From positions 930,001 to 994,000 of the forward strand of contig NZ_CP110005.1 in NCBI RefSeq assembly GCF_025947225.1: a DNA stretch of 64,000 nt. Direction: 5' to 3'. Below are positions 61,389 to 64,000 of the stretch, in pieces. The stretch is from Flavobacterium sp. N2270. GTDB taxonomy: Bacteria; Bacteroidota; Bacteroidia; Flavobacteriales; Flavobacteriaceae. Below the pieces are notes generated by a model that saw only the letters and a list, made by a program, of their open reading frames with translations, was not told where the DNA came from and searched no databases. Both the position numbers and the translations under genes were made by a program. Position 1 is the first letter of the stretch; each line of letters starts with the position of its first letter.

Positions 61389-62567
61389 TTATTTGAATGC
61401 AGGGAAACCTGTTACATCCATACCTGTAATTAATAAATGGATATCATGAGTTCCTTCATATGTAATTACAGATTCTAAATTCATCATATGACGCATAATA
61501 GAATATTCACCAGTAATTCCCATTCCGCCAAGTATTTGTCTTGCTTCACGAGCTATGTGAATTGCCATATCCACATTGTTTCTTTTGGCCATAGAAATTT
61601 GTGCAGAAGTAGCTCTACCTTCATTTCTTAAAACACCAAGTCTCCAAGTTAATAATTGTGCTTTAGTGATTTCAGTAATCATTTCGGCTAATTTCTTTTG
61701 TTGTAATTGAGTTGCTCCAATTGGTTTGTCAAATTGAATACGCTCTTTAGAATATCTTAAAGCTGTGTCGTAACAATCCATTGCGGCACCAATAGCTCCC
61801 CAAGCAATACCATAACGAGCAGAATCTAAACAACCAAGTGGTGCTCCTAATCCAGATTTGTTTGGCAATAAGTTTTCTTTAGGAACTTTTACATTATCAA
61901 AAATCAATTCACCTGTTGCAGAAGCACGAAGTGACCATTTATTATGTGTTTCAGGAGTAGAAAATCCTTCCATTCCTCTTTCTACAATAAGACCGTGAAT
62001 TCTTCCTTCTTCATTTTTAGCCCAAACTACAGCAATGTCAGCAAAAGGCGCATTCGAAATCCACATTTTTGCACCATTTAATAGATAATGGTCGCCCATA
62101 TCTTTAAAATTAGTAGTCATTCCACCAGGATTTGATCCATGGTCTGGTTCTGTTAAACCAAAACAACCAATAAATTCTCCAGTAGCTAATTTTGGTAAAT
62201 ATTTCATTCTTTGCTCTTCGTTTCCATATTTCCAAATTGGATACATTACTAATGAAGATTGAACAGACGAAGTAGAACGAACACCAGAATCACCTCTTTC
62301 AATTTCTTGCATAATTAAACCATAAGAAATTTGGTCTAATCCTGCGCCACCATATTCTTCAGGAATATAAGGTCCAAATCCGCCAATTTCACCCAAACCT
62401 TTTACAATTTGTTTTGGAAATTCAGCTTTTTGAGCATATTCTTCAATAATTGGAGATACTTCTTTTTTAACCCATGCGCGAGCAGCGTCACGAACTAACT
62501 TATGTTCATCAGACAATAAATCGTCTAAAAGGTAATAATCAGGTGATTGAAATAAATCTGGTTTCAT
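61389..62567 (-). CDS. Acyl-CoA dehydrogenase, glutaryl-CoA dehydrogenase type
   Basis: A 392-residue FAD enzyme. The catalytic base E371 is in ITYEGTHDIHLL, the glutaryl-CoA dehydrogenase signature; GVRSTSSVQSSLVMYPI matches the glutaryl-binding region, and FGLTEPDHGSNPGGM the FAD loop. It would oxidise and decarboxylate glutaryl-CoA to crotonyl-CoA in lysine/tryptophan breakdown. Full length and monocistronic, with a -7 box at 62624-62631. Another acyl-CoA dehydrogenase substrate cannot be excluded. Confidence 0.9.
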   Translation of the reverse strand: MKPDLFQSPDYYLLDDLLSDEHKLVRDAARAWVKKEVSPIIEEYAQKAEFPKQIVKGLGEIGGFGPYIPEEYGGAGLDQISYGLIMQEIERGDSGVRSTSSVQSSLVMYPIWKYGNEEQRMKYLPKLATGEFIGCFGLTEPDHGSNPGGMTTNFKDMGDHYLLNGAKMWISNAPFADIAVVWAKNEEGRIHGLIVERGMEGFSTPETHNKWSLRASATGELIFDNVKVPKENLLPNKSGLGAPLGCLDSARYGIAWGAIGAAMDCYDTALRYSKERIQFDKPIGATQLQQKKLAEMITEITKAQLLTWRLGVLRNEGRATSAQISMAKRNNVDMAIHIAREARQILGGMGITGEYSIMRHMMNLESVITYEGTHDIHLLITGMDVTGFPAFK

Positions 62568-62623
62568 TTTTTTATCATTATGATTGTAACGCAGTTATGA
62601 GTTGCAATCTGTTTTTCGAAAGA

Positions 62624-62631
62624 CAAAAGTA
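62624..62631 (-). promoter_or_regulatory. -7 promoter element of the acyl-CoA dehydrogenase gene
   Basis: Minus-strand TACTTTTG matches TAnnTTTG, 56 bases before the ATG. Confidence 0.45.
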
Positions 62632-62688
62632 AGTAAAGATTTTTAACAAATCAACGAACAGATGTTATATTTTAACAATAAAAAAATA

Positions 62689-63399
62689 TTACAATTTTAA
62701 GTAGAATTCTTTTGTTAATTGAATATATTCTTGAGTGTATTGATGTCTTGTAACTTCAATAATTAATTCGTCTTCAATTGTAATTTGTTCGTCCCATGTA
62801 AAGGCTAGTAAACTTCTTTTTAATTCTGAATTAGGTGTACCTTTAACTCTAGTTATTTTAAAAGGGTGTAAGTGAAATTGTTTTGCTATTTGAATGAATT
62901 TTTCTTCTTCTTTGCAAGGTATAATTACTGAAAAAACACCAAATTCATTTAATAAGTTTGCAGCACTATCTATTAATTCTTCAAAAGGTAATGCGTCTTG
63001 AAATCGTGCTACATTTCTTTTTTCTGTATCTGATTTGTATTCATCAGTATAAAATGGAGGGTTTGAAATAATTAAATCATATGATTCATCTTCCATTTCC
63101 TGAACAAACTCATCTAAACCTGCGTGGTAGCAAAATAGACGGTCGCCCCAGTTGCTGTTTTCAAAATTTTGTACACATTGTTCATATGCCTCTTCGTCGA
63201 TTTCAATAGCGTCAATTTGCTCAGCTAAAGTTCTTTGAGCAAGCATTAAAGAGAGTACTCCTGTACCAGAACCAATATCTAAAACACTAAAAATGTTTTT
63301 GGGAATTGGTGACCATGCTCCAAGTAAAACGGCATCGGTGCCAATTTTCATAGCGCAACGATCCTGATGTATGGTAAATTGTTTGAAATAAAACGACAT
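62689..63399 (-). CDS. trmN6: tRNA1(Val) (adenine(37)-N6)-methyltransferase
   Basis: A 236-residue SAM-dependent N6-adenine methyltransferase of the TrmN6/YfiC group. Motif I VLDIGSGTGVLSLMLAQR and catalytic motif IV IISNPPFYTDEYKSD (NPPF) are complete; KIGTDAVLLGAWSP is the typical N-terminal block. The enzyme methylates A37 of tRNA1-Val in E. coli. It lies 11 bases downstream of rimM on the same strand. Confidence 0.92.
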   Translation of the reverse strand: MSFYFKQFTIHQDRCAMKIGTDAVLLGAWSPIPKNIFSVLDIGSGTGVLSLMLAQRTLAEQIDAIEIDEEAYEQCVQNFENSNWGDRLFCYHAGLDEFVQEMEDESYDLIISNPPFYTDEYKSDTEKRNVARFQDALPFEELIDSAANLLNEFGVFSVIIPCKEEEKFIQIAKQFHLHPFKITRVKGTPNSELKRSLLAFTWDEQITIEDELIIEVTRHQYTQEYIQLTKEFYLKL

Positions 63400-63410
63400 G
63401 ATATTTAGAT

Positions 63411-63938
63411 TTAACCTAAGTATAAATCAACGAGTCCTTCAGGTGTGTTAAGGTAAATTGTTTTATTTTCTCGATCTATTTTAACAATAAAATGATCAAT
63501 TAAGGGTACTAATATCTCTGTTTTTCCTTTTAAAATTTCAAATAAAGGTTGAGCGTTACTGTCGTTAATACGTTGAATGACACCAATATCTCCTAGACGA
63601 GTATCTTGAACGGTAAAGCCTTCAACTTCATGATAATAAAACTTGTTACCTTCAAGTTTAGGTAAAAAAGAAAGAGGGAGATATAAGTGGCAATTCATAA
63701 TTGCATCTGCATCTTCTTCACATGTAAAGTCTTCAAATTTAATTCTTAAGAATTTGCTTTTGTGAATATGACTTTTTTCAATAAAAAATGGAACCAGTGT
63801 TTTGTTTAATTCAACAAAAACTGATTCCAAATTTTCATAAATTTCGGGTTCGTCAGTATCTAAAAAAGCTAGTACTTCGCCCTTAAAACTAAATTTTTTT
63901 GCAATTTTGCCTAAATAAAAGCATTCATCTATACGCAT
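63411..63938 (-). CDS. rimM: Ribosome maturation factor RimM
   Basis: A 175-residue RimM that assists 30S maturation by binding S19. N-terminal reductase/isomerase-like barrel (about 4-95; YLGKIAKKFSFKGEVLAFLD) and a C-terminal PRC barrel (about 100-175; YHEVEGFTVQDTRLGDIG, IDHFIVKIDRENKTIYLNTPEGLVDLYL). Full length. Fifteen bases downstream of rpsP, the common rpsP-rimM order. Confidence 0.96.
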   Translation of the reverse strand: MRIDECFYLGKIAKKFSFKGEVLAFLDTDEPEIYENLESVFVELNKTLVPFFIEKSHIHKSKFLRIKFEDFTCEEDADAIMNCHLYLPLSFLPKLEGNKFYYHEVEGFTVQDTRLGDIGVIQRINDSNAQPLFEILKGKTEILVPLIDHFIVKIDRENKTIYLNTPEGLVDLYLG

Positions 63939-63953
63939 TATTGCACTTTTAAA

Positions 63954-64000
63954 TTAAGCTTCTGTTTCTTCGTTGTTTTCTTCAACTGCTGGAGCTTCTT
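63954..64000 (-). CDS. rpsP: 30S ribosomal protein S16, C-terminal end (partial)
   Basis: The minus strand carries 14 codons EAPAVEENNEETEA plus stop, running out of the window. An acidic Ala/Glu tail like this ends S16 in Flavobacteriaceae, and rimM follows directly, as in most bacteria. The identity rests on the tail and position only. Confidence 0.75.
   Translation of the reverse strand, partial: EAPAVEENNEETEA

Overview
The window reads as a single stretch of chromosome from a member of the Flavobacteriaceae, most likely Flavobacterium or a close relative. The evidence is the very AT-rich sequence, Bacteroidetes-type -7 promoter elements (TAnnTTTG), type IX secretion sorting domains, carboxypeptidase-regulatory TonB receptors, several Bacteroidetes-restricted DUF families (DUF3098, DUF4271, DUF4296, DUF5686, DUF6607, DUF6686) and a CDC-type ExbB/ExbD cluster. 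Almost everything is ordinary chromosomal coding sequence. I see no phage, insertion sequence, CRISPR array, rRNA or tRNA gene, and no gene-free stretch longer than about 250 bases. All family names come from reading motifs, not from database searches.

Layout. 1-2.7 kb: end of the 2-oxoglutarate dehydrogenase operon (sucA partial, odhB). 2.9-6.5 kb: retropepsin-like protease, then TatD, an acyltransferase and asparaginase. 6.7-9.8 kb: ExbB, a small membrane protein, two ExbD and an outer-membrane barrel protein. 9.8-20.7 kb (minus): rpoN, asnS, an RND exporter, a DUF5686 protein, frr, pyrH and patatin. 20.8-24.6 kb: thioredoxin-like gene and the ftsX-DUF3098-uppP-truB-YiiX operon. 24.8-27.8 kb: leuS with a frameshift and an in-frame repeat insertion. 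27.9-40.8 kb: mixed housekeeping genes (Lrp regulator, saccharopine dehydrogenase, pckA, hemD, dihydroorotase, tyrS, LuxE-like). 40.9-49.2 kb: a secretion and uptake island with two T9SS cargo genes, a beta-helix lipoprotein and a TonB receptor, divergent from a PhoB/PhoR-like two-component system. 49.1-55.8 kb: MurG-like transferase, LpxH-like phosphoesterase, trmB, LysE, alkyltransferase-like protein, Mrp, NifU, a flavoprotein reductase and ferredoxin. 55.8-61.3 kb: a haem-acquisition island (DUF6686, DUF6607, TonB receptor, HmuY, DUF3050). 61.4-64 kb: glutaryl-CoA dehydrogenase, trmN6, rimM and the end of rpsP.

How the genes work together. ExbB/ExbD would energise the two TonB receptors in the window. 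The receptor at 44.5-47.3 kb sits beside a PhoBR-like pair, and the shared intergenic region carries TGTTA half-sites in 11-bp register, the layout of a Pho box, so this receptor, its lipoprotein and the nearby T9SS cargo are proposed as a nutrient (probably phosphate) regulon. The second receptor, with the surface lipoprotein HmuY, the secreted DUF6607 protein and the haem-oxygenase-fold DUF3050 candidate, forms a plausible haem uptake and processing unit. The most unusual single gene is leuS, which is broken by an apparent one-base deletion and also carries a piece of a dispersed flavobacterial repeat translated as VIPSAVEG at the edge of its editing domain.
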